From Malachius bipustulatus (Eukaryota > Arthropoda > Insecta > Coleoptera > Melyridae), in assembly GCA_910589415.1 (NCBI GenBank), contig CAJUUM010000035.1, positions 1 to 64,000 on the forward strand: 64,000 nt of DNA. Reading direction: 5' to 3'. Positions within the stretch are counted from its first letter, which is position 1. Every line of letters begins with the position of its first letter. Below are positions 22,076 through 35,113 of this stretch, piece after piece. Below the pieces are notes generated by a model, which was not told where the DNA came from, did not search any database, and saw only the letters and a program-made list of their open reading frames with translations. A program made the position numbers and the translations under genes.

Positions 22076-24729
22076 TTACTTTTATGCAATCCTGGAATCC
22101 ACACGCCAACTGCGCTAGCGACACGCAGTTGGGCTGCGTTAGCGGACCACCAATGACCGTTAGCGGCCCACCAATGACCGTTAGCGGCCCACCAATGGCC
22201 GCTAACGTCGCGATCTCCGTTCATTTTTAATACTTTCTTGCAATCCTGGAATCCACACGCCAACTGCGCTAGCGACACTCACTTTGCTGAGTTAGCGGCC
22301 CACCAATGACCGTTAGCGGACCACCAATAGCCGCTAGCGTCATGATCTCCGTTCACTCTTATTACTTTTATGCAATCCTGGAATCCACACGCCAACTGCG
22401 CTAGCGACACGCACTTCGGCTGCGTTAGCGGCCCACCAATGACCGTTAGCGGCCCACCAATTGCCGCTAGCGTCGCGATCTCCGTTCATTTTTATTACTT
22501 TCTTGCAATCCTGGAATCCACACGCCAACTGCGCTAGCGACACTCACTTTGCTGCGTTAGCGGCCCACCAATGACCGCTAACGTCGCGATCTCCGTTCAT
22601 TTTTATTACTTTTATGCAATCCTGGAATCCACACGCCAACTGCGCTAGCGACACGCACTTGAGCTGCGTTAGCGACCCACCAATGACCGTTAGCGGCCCA
22701 CCAATGACCGCTAGCGTCGCGATCTCCGTTCATTTTTATTACTTTCTTGCAATCCTGGAATCCACACGCCAACTGCGCTAGCGACACTCACTTTGCTGCG
22801 TTAGCGGCCCACCAATGTCCGTTAGCGGTCCTCCAATGGCCGCTAGCGTTTATTTTTCGTTAGCGGGCAGCCAAAGTGGGTCATTTTTCGTTAGCGGCCC
22901 ACCAATGGCGTTCATTTTTCGTTAGCGGCCCACCAATGACCGTTAGCGGCCCACCAATAGCCGCTAGCGTCACGATCTCCGTTCACTCTTATTACTTTTA
23001 TTCAATCCTGGAATCCACACGCCAACTACGCTAGCGACACTCACTTTGCTGCGTTAGCGGCCCACCAATGACCGCTAACGTCGCGATCTCCGTTCATTTT
23101 TATTACTTTTATGCAATCCTGGAATCCACACGCCAACTGCGCTAGCGACACGCACTTGAGCTGCGTTAGCGACCCACCAATGACCGTTAGCGGCCCACCA
23201 ATGACGGCTAGCGTCACGATCTCCGTTCACTCTTATTACTTTTATTCAATCCTGGAATCCACACGCCAACTGCGCTAGCGACACTCACTTTGCTGCGTTA
23301 GCGGCCCACCAATGACCGCTAACGTCGCGATCTCCGTTCATTTTTATTACTTTTATGCAATCCTGGAATCCACACGCCAACTGCGCTAGCGACACGCACT
23401 TGAGCTGCGTTAGCGACCCACCAATGACCGTTAGCGGCCCACCAATGACCGCTAGCGTCGCGATCTCCGTTCATTTTTATTACTTTTATGCAATCCTGGA
23501 ATCCACACGCCAACTGCGCTAGCGACACGCACTTGAGCTGCGTTAGCGACCCACCAATGACCGTTAGCGGCCCACCAATGACCGCTAGCGTCGCGATCTC
23601 CGTTCATTTTTATTATTTTCTTGCAATCCTGGAATCCACACGCCAACTGCGCTAGCGACACTCACTTTGCTGCGTTAGCGGCCCACCAATGTCCGTTAGC
23701 GGTCCTCCAATGGCCGCTAGCGTTTATTTTTCGTTAGCGGGCAGCCAAAGTGGGTCATTTTTCGTTAGCGGCCCACCAATGGCGTTCATTTTTCGTTAGC
23801 GGCCCACCAATGACCGTTAGCGGCCCACCAATAGCCGCTAGCGTCACGATCTCCGTTCACTCTTATTACTTTTATTCAATCCTGGAATCCACACGCCAAC
23901 TACGCTAGCGACACTCACTTTGCTGCGTTAGCGGCCCACCAATGACCGCTAGCGGCCCACCAATGGCCGCTAGCGTTCATTTTTCGTTAGCGGGCAGCCA
24001 AAGTGGGTCATTTTTCGTTAGCGGCCCACCAATGGCGTTCATTTTTCGTTAGCGGCCCACCAATGACCGTTAGCGGCCCACCAATGGCCGCTAGCGTCGC
24101 GATCTCCGTTCATTATTATTACTTTTATGCAATCCTGGAATCCACACGCCAACTGCGCTAGCGACACTCACTTTGCTGCGTTAGCGGCCCACCAATGACC
24201 GTTAGCGGCCCACCAATGGCCGCTAGCGTTCATTTTTCGTTAGCGGGCAGCCAAAGTGGGTCATTTTTCGTTAGCGGCCCACCAATGGCGTTCATTTTTC
24301 GTTAGCGGCCCACCAATGACCGTTAGTGGCCCACCAATGGCCGCTAGCGTCGCGATCTCCGTTCATTCTTATTACTTTTATGCAATCCTGGAATCCACAC
24401 GCCAACTACGCTAGCGACACGCACTTGGACTGCGTTAGCGGCCCATCAATGACCGTTAGCGGCCCACCAATAGCCGTTAGCGTCGCGATCTCCGTTCATT
24501 TTTATTACTTACTTGCAATCCTGGAATCCACACGCCAACTGCGCTAGCGACACTCACTTTGCTGCGTTAGCGGCCCACCAATGTCCGTTAGCGGCCCACC
24601 AATGGCCGCTAGCGTTCATTTTTCGTTAGCGGGCAGCCAAAGTGGGTCATTTTTCGTTAGCGGCCCACCAATGGCGTTCATTTTTCGTTAGCGGCCCACC
24701 AATGACCGTTAGCGGCCCACCAATGGCCG

Positions 24730-26889
24730 CTAGCGTCGCGATCTCCGTTCATTCTTATTACTTTTATGCAATCCTGGAATCCACACGCCAACTACGCTAG
24801 CGACACGCACCTGGGCTGCGTTAGCGGCCCACCAATGACAGTTAGCGGCCCACCAATGGCCGCCAGCGTTCATTTTTATTACTTTTATGCAATCCTGGAA
24901 TCCACACGCCAACTGCGCTAGCGACACGCACTTGGGCTGCGTTAGCGGACCACCAATGACCGTTAGCGGCCCACCAATGACCGTTAGCGGCCCACCAATG
25001 GCCGCTAACGTCGCGATCTCCGTTCATTTTTAATACTTTCTTGCAATCCTGGAATCCACACGCCAACTGCGCTAGCGACACTCACTTTGCTGAGTTAGCG
25101 GCCCACCAATGACCGTTAGCGGACCACCAATAGCCGCTAGCGTCATGATCTCCGTTCACTCTTATTACTTTTATGCAATCCTGGAATCCACACGCCAACT
25201 GCGCTAGCGACACGCACTTCGGCTGCGTTAGCGGCCCACCAATGACCGTTAGCGGCCCACCAATTGCCGCTAGCGTCGCGATCTCCGTTCATTTTTATTA
25301 CTTTCTTGCAATCCTGGAATCCACACGCCAACTGCGCTAGCGACACTCACTTTGCTGCGTTAGCGGCCCACCAATGACCGCTAACGTCGCGATCTCCGTT
25401 CATTTTTATTACTTTTATGCAATCCTGGAATCCACACGCCAACTGCGCTAGCGACACGCACTTGAGCTGCGTTAGCGACCCACCAATGACCGTTAGCGGC
25501 CCACCAATGACCGCTAGCGTCGCGATCTCCGTTCATTTTTATTACTTTCTTGCAATCCTGGAATCCACACGCCAACTGCGCTAGCGACACTCACTTTGCT
25601 GCGTTAGCGGCCCACCAATGTCCGTTAGCGGTCCTCCAATGGCCGCTAGCGTTTATTTTTCGTTAGCGGGCTGCCAAAGTGGGTCATTTTTCGTTAGCGG
25701 CCCACCAATGGCGTTCATTTTTCGTTAGCGGCCCACCAATGACCGTTAGCGGCCCACCAATAGCCGCTAGCGTCACGATCTCCGTTCACTCTTATTACTT
25801 TTATTCAATCCTGGAATCCACACGCCAACTACGCTAGCGACACTCACTTTGCTGCGTTAGCGGCCCACCAATGACCGTTAGCGGCCCACCAATGGCCGCT
25901 AGCGTTCATTTTTCGTTAGCGGGCAGCCAAAGTGGGTCATTTTTCGTTAGCGGCCCACCAATGGCGTTCATTTTTCGTTAGCGGCCCACCAATGACCGTT
26001 AGCGGCCCACCAATGGCCGCTAGCGTCGCGATCTCCGTTCATTCTTATTACTTTTATGCAATCCTGGAATCCACACGCCAACTGCGCTAGCGACACTCAC
26101 TTTGCTGCGTTAGCGGCCCACCAATGACCATTAGCGGCCCACCAATGGCCGCTAGCGTTCATTCTTCGTTAGCGGGCAGCCAAAGTGGGTCATTTTTCGT
26201 TAGCGGCCCACCAATGGCGTTCATTTTTCGTTAGCGGCCCACCAATGACCGTTAGCGGCCCACCAATGGCCGCTAGCGTCGCGATCTCCGTTCATTCTTA
26301 TTACTTTTATGCAATCCTGGAATCCACACGCCAACTACGCTAGCGACACGCACCTGGGCTGCGTTAGCGGCCCACCAATGACAGTTAGCGGCCCACCAAT
26401 GGCCGCCAGCGTTCATTTTTATTACTTTTATGCAATCCTGGAATCCACACGCCAATGCGCTAGCGACACGCACTTGGACTGCGTTAGCGGCCCATCAATG
26501 ACCGTTAGCGGCCCACCAATAGCCGTTAGCGTCGCGATCTCCGTTCATTTTTATTACTTCCTTGCAATCCTGGAATCCACACGCCAACTGCGCTAGCGAC
26601 ACTCACTTTGCTGCGTTAGCGGCCTACCAATAGCCGTTAGCGTCGCGATCTCCGTTCATTTTTATTACTTTCTTGCAATCCTGGAATCCACACGCCAACT
26701 GCGCTAGCGACACTCACTTTGCTGCGTTAGCGGCCCACCAATGTCCGTTAGCGGCCCACCAATGGCCGCTAGCGTTCATTTTTCGTTAGCGGGCAGCCAA
26801 AGTGGGTCAATTTTCGTTAGCGGCCCACCAATGGCGTTCATTTTTCGTTAGCGGCCCACCAATGACCGTTAGCGGCCCACCAATGGCCG
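24730..26889. repeat. Higher-order repeat copy, 2160 bp
   Basis: The diagnostic monomers are at 24730 and 26890, giving the standard 2160-bp period. It matches the copy at 13525, 11,205 bp upstream, including the GACCATTAGCGG variant near 26127 and the 1-bp deletion near 26455. Confidence 0.82.
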
Positions 26890-29688
26890 CTAGCGTCGCG
26901 ATCTCCGTTCATTCTTATTACTTTTATGCAATCCTGGAATCCACACGCCAACTACGCTAGCGACACGCACCTGGGCTGCGTTAGCGGCCCACCAATGACA
27001 GTTAGCGGCCCACCAATGGCCGCCAGCGTTCATTTTTATTACTTTTATGCAATCCTGGAATCCACACGCCAACTGCGCTAGCGACACGCAGTTGGGCTGC
27101 GTTAGCGGACCACCAATGACCGTTAGCGGCCCACCAATGACCGTTAGCGGCCCACCAATGGCCGCTAACGTCGCGATCTCCGTTCATTTTTAATACTTTC
27201 TTGCAATCCTGGAATCCACACGCCAACTGCGCTAGCGACATTCACTTTGCTGAGTTAGCGGCCCACCAATGACCGTTAGCGGACCACCAATAGCCGCTAG
27301 CGTCATGATCTCCGTTCACTCTTATTACTTTTATGCAATCCTGGAATCCACACGCCAACTGCGCTAGCGACACGCACTTCGGCTGCGTTAGCGGCCCACC
27401 AATGACCGTTAGCGGCCCACCAATTGCCGCTAGCGTCGCGATCTCCGTTCATTTTTATTACTTTCTTGCAATCCTGGAATCCACACGCCAACTGCGCTAG
27501 CGACACTCACTTTGCTGCGTTAGCGGCCCACCAATGACCGCTAACGTCGCGATCTCCGTTCATTTTTATTACTTTTATGCAATCCTGGAATCCACACGCC
27601 AACTGCGCTAGCGACACGCACTTGAGCTGCGTTAGCGACCCACCAATGACCGTTAGCGGCCCACCAATGACCGCTAGCGTCGCGATCTCCGTTCATTTTT
27701 ATTACTTTTTTGCAATCCTGGAATCCACACGCCAACTGCGCTAGCGACACTCACTTTGCTGCGTTAGCGGCCCACCAATGTCCGTTAGCGGTCCTCCAAT
27801 GGCCGCTAGCGTTTATTTTTCGTTAGCGGGCAGCCAAAGTGGGTCATTTTTCGTTAGCGGCCCACCAATGGCGTTCATTTTTCGTTAGCGGCCCACCAAT
27901 GACCGTTAGCGGCCCACCAATAGCCGCTAGCGTCACGATCTCCGTTCACTCTTATTACTTTTATTCAATCCTGGAATCCACACGCCAACTACGCTAGCGA
28001 CACTCACTTTGCTGCGTTAGCGGCCCACCAATGACCGTTAGCGGCCCACCAATGGCCGCTAGCGTTCATTTTTCGTTAGCGGGCAGCCAAAGTGGGTCAT
28101 TTTTCGTTAGCGGCCCACCAATGGCGTTCATTTTTCGTTAGCGGCCCACCAATGACCGTTAGCGGCCCACCAATGGCCGCTAGCGTCGCGATCTCCGTTC
28201 ATTCTTATTACTTTTATGCAATCCTGGAATCCACACGCCAACTGCGCTAGCGACACTCACTTTGCTGCGTTAGCGGCCCACCAATGACCGTTAGCGGCCC
28301 ACCAATGGCCGCTAGCGTTCATTTTTCGTTAGCGGGCAGCCAAAGTGGGTCATTTTTCGTTAGCGGCCCACCAATGGCGTTCATTTTTCGTTAGCGGCCC
28401 ACCAATGACCGTTAGCGGCCCACCAATGGCCGCTAGCGTCGCGATCTCCGTTCATTCTTATTACTTATATGCAATCCTGGAATCCACACGCCAACTACGC
28501 TAGCGACACGCACCTGGGCTGCGTTAGCGGCCCACCAATGACAGTTAGCGGCCCACCAATGGCCGCCAGCGTTCATTTTTATTACTTTTATGCAATCCTG
28601 GAATCCACACGCCAATGCGCTAGCGACACGCACTTGGACTGCGTTAGCGGCCCATCAATGACCGTTAGCGGCCCACCAATAGCCGTTAGCGTCGCGATCT
28701 CCGTTCATTTTTATTACTTTCTTGCAATCCTGGAATCCACACGCCAACTGCGCTAGCGACACTCACTTTGCTGCGTTAGCGGCCCACCAATGACCGCTAA
28801 CGTCGCGATCTCCGTTCATTTTTATTACTTTTATGCAATCCTGGAATCCACACGCCAACTGCGCTAGCGACACGCACTTGAGCTGCGTTAGCGGCCCACC
28901 AATGACCGTTAGCGGCCCACAAATGACCGCTAGCGTCGCGATCTCCGTTCATTTTTATTACTTTCTTGCAATCCTGGAATCCACACGCCAACTGCGCTAG
29001 CGACACTCACTTTGCTGCGTTAGCGGCCCACCAATGTCCGTTAGCGGTCCTCCAATGGCCGCTAGCGTTTATTTTTCGTTAGCGGGCAGCCAAAGTGGGT
29101 CATTTTTCGTTAGCGGCCCACCAATGGCGTTCATTTTTCGTTAGCGGCCCACCAATGACCGTTAGCGGCCCACCAATAGCCGCTAGCGTCACGATCTCCG
29201 TTCACTCTTATTACTTTTATTCAATCCTGGAATCCACACGCCAACTACGCTAGCGACACTCACTTTGCTGCGTTAGCGGCCCACCAATGACCGTTAGCGG
29301 CCCACCAATGGCCGCTAGCGTTCATTTTTCGTTAGCGGGCAGCCAAAGTGGGTCATTTTTCGTTAGCGGCCCACCAATGGCGTTCATTTTTCGTTAGCGG
29401 CCCACCAATGACCGTTAGCGGCCCACCAATGGCCGCTTGCGTCGCGATCTCCGTTCATTCTTATTACTTTTATGCAATCCTGGAATCCACACGCCAACTG
29501 CGCTAGCGACACTCACTTTGCTGCGTTAGCGGCCCACCAATGACCGTTAGCGGCCCACCAATGGCCGCTAGCGTTCATTTTTCGTTAGCGGGCAGCCAAA
29601 GTGGGTCATTTTTCGTTAGCGGCCCACCAATGGCGTTCATTTTTCGTTAGCGGCCCACCAATGACCGTTAGCGGCCCACCAATGGCCG

Positions 29689-31484
29689 CTAGCGTCGCGA
29701 TCTCCGTTCATTCTTATTACTTTTATGCAATCCTGGAATCCACACGCCAACTACGCTAGCGAAACGCACCTGGGCTGCGTTAGCGGCCCACCAATGACAG
29801 TTAGCGGCCCACCAATGGCCGCCAGCGTTCATTTTTATTACTTTTATGCAATCCTGGAATCCACACGCCAACTGCGCTAGCGACACGCACTTGGACTGCG
29901 TTAGCGGCCCATCAATGACCGTTAGCGGCCCACCAATAGCCGTTAGCGTCGCGATCTCCGTTCATTTTTATTACTTTCTTGCAATCCTGGAATCCACACG
30001 CCAACTGCGCTAGCGACACTCACTTTGCTGCGTTAGCGGCCCACCAATGACCGTTAGCGGCCCACCAATGGCCGCTAGCGTTCATTTTTCGTTAGCGGGC
30101 AGCCAAAGTGGGTCATTTTTCGTTAGCGGCCCACCAATGGCGTTCATTTTTCGTTAGCGGCCCACCAATGACCGTTAGCGGCCCACCAATGGCCGCTAGC
30201 GTCGCGATCTCCGTTCATTCTTATTACTTTTATGCAATCCTGGAATCCACACGCCAACTGCGCTAGCGACACGCACCTGGGCTGCGTTAGCGGCCCACCA
30301 ATGACCGTTAGCGGCCCACCAATGACCGTTAGCGGCCCACCAATGGCCGCTAGATCGCGATCTCCGTTCATTTTTAATAATTTCTTGCAATCCTGGAATC
30401 CACACGCCAACTGCGCTAGCGACACGCACTTGGACTGCGTTAGCGGCCCATCAATGACCGTTAGCGGCCCACCAATAGCCGTTAGCGTCGCGATCTCCGT
30501 TCATTTTTATTACTTTCTTGCAATCCTGGAATCCACACGCCAACTGCGCTAGCGACACTCACTTTGCTGCGTTAGCGGCCCACCAATGACCGCTAACGTC
30601 GCGATCTCCGTTCATTTTTATTACTTTTATGCAATCCTGGAATCCACACGCCAACTGCGCTAGCGACACGCACTTGAGCTGCGTTAGCGGCCCACCAATG
30701 ACCGTTAGTGGCCCACAAATGACCGCTAGCGTCGCGATCTCCGTTCATTTTTATTACTTTCTTGCAATCCTGGAATCCACACGCCAACTGCGCTAGCGAC
30801 ACTCACTTTGCTGCGTTAGCGGCCCACCAATGTCCGTTAGCGGTCCTCCAATGGCCGCTAGCGTTTATTTTTCGTTAGCGGGCAGCCAAAGTGGGTCATT
30901 TTTCGTTAGCGGCCCACCAATGGCGTTCATTTTTCGTTAGCGGCCCACCAATGACCGTTAGCGGCCCACCAATAGCCGCTAGCGTCACGATCTCCGTTCA
31001 CTCTTATTACTTTTATTCAATCCTGGAATCCACACGCCAACTACGCTAGCGACACTCACTTTGCTGCGTTAGCAGCCCACCAATGACCGTTAGCGGCCCA
31101 CCAATGGCCGCTAGCGTTCATTTTTCGTTAGCGGGCAGCCAAAGTGGGTCATTTTTCGTTAGCGGCCCACCAATGGCGTTCATTTTTCGTTAGCGGCCCA
31201 CCAATGACCGTTAGCGGCCCACCAATGGCCGCTTGCGTCGCGATCTCCGTTCATTCTTATTACTTTTATGCAATCCTGGAATCCACACGCCAACTGCGCT
31301 AGCGACACTCACTTTGCTGCGTTAGCGGCCCACCAATGACCGTTAGCGGCCCACCAATGGCCGCTAGCGTTCATTTTTCGTTAGCGGGCAGCCAAAGTGG
31401 GTCATTTTTCGTTAGCGGCCCACCAATGGCGTTCATTTTTCGTTAGCGGCACACCAATGACCGTTAGCGGCCCACCAATGGCCG
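29689..31484. repeat. Higher-order repeat copy, 1796 bp
   Basis: The CACCTGGG/GACAGTT diagnostic monomer begins at 29689 and 31485. Here it carries GCGAAACGCACC instead of GCGACACGCACC in both copies. That marks them as sisters distinct from the 2160-bp family. Confidence 0.75.
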
Positions 31485-34400
31485 CTAGCGTCGCGATCTC
31501 CGTTCATTCTTATTACTTTTATGCAATCCTGGAATCCACACGCCAACTACGCTAGCGAAACGCACCTGGGCTGCGTTAGCGGCCCACCAATGACAGCTAG
31601 CGGCCCACCAATGGCCGCCAGCGTTCATTTTTATTACTTTTATGCAATCCTGGAATCCACACGCCAACTGCGCTAGCGACACGCACTTGGACTGCGTTAG
31701 CGGCCCATCAATGACCGTTAGCGGCCCACCAATAGCCGTTAGCGTCGCGATCTCCGTTCATTTTTATTACTTTCTTGCAATCCTGGAATCCACACGCTAA
31801 CTGCGCTAGCGACACTCACTTTGCTGCGTTAGCGGCCCACCAATGACCGTTAGCGGCCCACCAATGGCCGCTAGCGTTCATTTTTCGTTAGCGGGCAGCC
31901 AAAGTGCATTTTTCGTTAGCGGCCCACCAATGGCGTTCATTTTTCGTTAGCGGCCCACCAATGACCGTTAGCGGCCCACCAATGGCCGCTAGCGTCGCGA
32001 TCTCCGTTCATTCTTATTACTTTTATGCAATCCTGGAATCCACACGCCAACTGCGCTAGCGACACGCACCTGGGCTGCGTTAGCGGCCCACCAATGACCG
32101 TTAGCGGCCCACCAATGACCGTTAGCGGCCCACCAATGGCCGCTAGCGTCGCGATCTCCGTTCATTTTTAATAATTTCTTGCAATCCTGGAATCCACACG
32201 CCAACTGCGCTAGCGACACTCACTTTGCTGAGTTAGCGGCCCACCAATGACCGTTAGCGGCCCACCAATGGCCACTAGCTTTCATTTTTCGTTAGCGGGC
32301 AGCAAAAGTGCGCCATTTTTCGTTAGCGGTCCACCAATGGCGATCATTTTTCGTTAGCGGCCCACCAATGACCGTTAGCGGCCCACCAATAGCCGCTAGC
32401 GTCATGATCTCCGTTCACTCTTATTACTTTTATGCAATCCTGGAATCCACACGCCAACTACGCTAGCGACACGCACTTGGGCTGCGTTAGCGGCCCACCA
32501 ATGACCGTTAGCGGCCCACCAATGGCCGCTAGCGTCGCGATCTCCGCTCATTTTTATTACTTTCTTGCAATCCTGGAATCCACACGCCAACTGCGCTAGC
32601 GACACGCACTTCGGCTGCGTTAGCGGCCCACCAATGACCGTTAGCGGTCCACCAATGGCCGCTAGCGTCGCGATCTCCGTTCATTTTTATTACTTTCTTG
32701 CAATCCTGGAATCCACACGCCAACTGCGCTAGCGACACTCACTTTGCTGCGTTAGCGGCCCACCAATGACCGCTAACGTCGCGATCTCCGTTCATTTTTA
32801 TTACTTTTATGCAATCCTGGAATCCACACGCCAACTGCGCTAGCGACACGCACTTGAGCTGCTTTAGCGGCCCACCAATGACCGTTAGCGGCCCACCAAT
32901 GACCGCTAGCGTCGCGATCTCCGTTCATTTTTATTACTTTCTTGCAATCCTGGAATCCACACGCCAACTGCGCTAGCGACACTCACTTTGCTGCGTTAGC
33001 GGCCCACCAATGTCCGTTAGCGGTCCTCCAATGGCCGCTAGCGTTTATTTTTCGTTAGCGGGCAGCCAAAGTGGGTCATTTTTCGTTAGCGGCCCACCAA
33101 TGGCGTTCATTTTTCGTTAGCGGCCCACCAATGACCGTTAGCGGCCCACCAATAGCCGCTAGCGTCACGATCTCCGTTCATTCTTATTACTTTTATTCAA
33201 TCCTGGAATCCACACGCCAACTACGCTAGCGACACGCACTTGGGCTGCGTTAGCGGCCCACCAATGACCGTTAGCGGCCCACCAATGGCCGCTAGCGTCG
33301 CGATCTCCGTTCATTTTTATTACTTTCTTGCAATCCTGGAATCCACACGACAACTGCGCTAGTGACACGCACTTCGGCTGCGTTAGCGGCCCACCAATGA
33401 CCGTTAGCGGTCCACCAATGGCCGCTAGCGTCGCGATCTCCGTTCATTTTTATTACTTTTATGCAATCCTGGAATCCACACGCCGACTGCGCTAGCGACA
33501 CGCACTTGGGCTGCGTTAGCGAACCACCAATGACCGTTAGCGGCCCACCAATGACCGCTAGCGTCGCGATCTCCGTTCATTTTTATTACTTTTATGCAAC
33601 CCTGGAATCCACACGCCAACTGCGCTAGCGAAACGCACTTGGGCTGCGTTAGCGGCCCACCAATGACCGTTAGCGTCCCACCAATGGCCGCTAGCGTCGC
33701 GAACTCCGTTCACTTTTATTACTTTCTTCCAATCCTGGAATCCACACGCCAACTGCGCTAGCGACACTCACTTTGCTGCGTTAGCGGCCCACCAATGACC
33801 GCTAACGTCGCGATCTCCGTTCATTTTTATTACTTTTATGCAATCCTGGAATCCACACGCCAACTGCGCTAGCGACACGCACTTGAGCTGCGTTAGCGGC
33901 CCACCAATGACCGTTAGCGGCCCACCAATGACCGCTAGCGTCGCGATCTCCGTTCATTTTTATTACTTTCTTGCAATCCTGGAATCCACACGCCAACTGC
34001 GCTAGCGACACTCACTTTGCTGCGTTAGCGGCCCACCAATGTCCGTTAGCGGTCCTCCAATGGCCGCTAGCGTTTATTTTTCGTTAGCGGGCAGCCAAAG
34101 TGGGTCATTTTTCGTTAGCGGCCCACGAATGGCGTTCATTTTTCCGCTCCAATAGCCGCTAGCGTCACGATCTCCGTTCACTCTTATTACTTTTATTCAA
34201 TCCTGGAATCCACACGCCAACTACGCTAGCGACACGCACTTGGGCTGCGTTAGCGGCCCACCAATGACCGTTAGCGGCCCACCAATGGCCGCTAGCGTCG
34301 CGATCTCCGTTCATTTTTATTACTTTCTTGCAATCCTGGAATCCACACGACAACTGCGCTAGTGACACGCACTTCGGCTGCGTTAGCGGCCCACCAATGA

Positions 34401-35096
34401 CCGTTAGCGGCCCACCAATGGCCGCTAGCGTCGCGATCTCCGTTCATTTTTATTACTTTTATGCAATCCTGGAATCCACACGCCGACTGCGCTAGCGACA
34501 CGCACTTGGGCTGCGTTAGCGAACCACCAATGACCGTTAGCGGCCCACCAATGACCGCTAGCGTCGCGATCTCCGTTCATTTTTATTACTTTTATGCAAC
34601 CCTGGAATCCACACGCCAACTGCGCTAGCGAAACGCACTTGGGCTGCGTTAGCGGCCCACCAATGACCGTTAGCGTCCCACCAATGGCCGCTAGCGTCGC
34701 GAACTCCGTTCATTTTTATTACTTTCTTGCAATCCTGGAATCCACACGCCAACTGCGCTAGCGACACTCACTTTGCTGAGTTAGCGGCCCACCAATGACC
34801 GTTAGCGGCTCACCAATGGCCACTAGCTTTCATTTTTCGTTAGCGGGCAGCAAAAGTGCGCGATTTTTCGTTAGCGGTCCACCAATGGCGTTCATTTTTC
34901 GTTAGCGGCCCACCAATGACCGTTAGCGGCCCACCAATAGCCGCTAGCGTCATGATCTCCGTTCACTCTTATTACTTTTATGCAATCCTGGAATCCACAC
35001 GCCAACTACGCTAGCGACACGCCTTTGGGCTGCGTTAGCGGCCCACCAATGACCGTAAGCGGCCCACCAATGGCCGCTAGCGTCGCGATCTCCGCT

Positions 35097-35106
35097 CATT
35101 TTTATT
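35097..35106. repeat. RTE target-site duplication, left copy
   Basis: CATTTTTATT precedes the element's 3' tail and matches 38427-38436 exactly. The upstream flank CGATCTCCGCT is a private satellite variant that recurs at the empty sister sites. Confidence 0.9.
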
Positions 35107-35113
35107 CTTCTTC
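35107..35113 (-). repeat. Short GAA-type 3' tail of the RTE element
   Basis: On the minus strand GAAGAAG follows the TAA stop directly and then joins the target AATAAAAATG. RTE elements typically end in a short tandem repeat and not in poly(A). Confidence 0.75.

Larger units (their letters stand above)
17613..24729. repeat. Higher-order repeat copy interrupted by a LINE
   Basis: The diagnostic monomer starts at 17613 and is split at 17761 by the LINE. It resumes at 22069 with the expected next modules (ACACGCAGTTGGGCTG, then GCGGACCACC), exactly as in intact copies at 4807 and 8013. Without the insertion (4314 bp including one target-site copy) this copy would be 2803 bp, an expanded version. 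The extra length comes from repeated monomers between about 23040 and 23660. Confidence 0.82.
22069..35106. repeat. Satellite array, block 2
   Basis: Tandem satellite resumes in exactly the phase lost at 17761. To about 28.8 kb it follows the 2160-bp higher-order pattern. After that the organisation changes to the one seen at 1-4.8 kb and 38-54 kb. It is interrupted at 35097-35106 by an RTE-clade LINE. No unique sequence or gene is visible. Confidence 0.97.
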
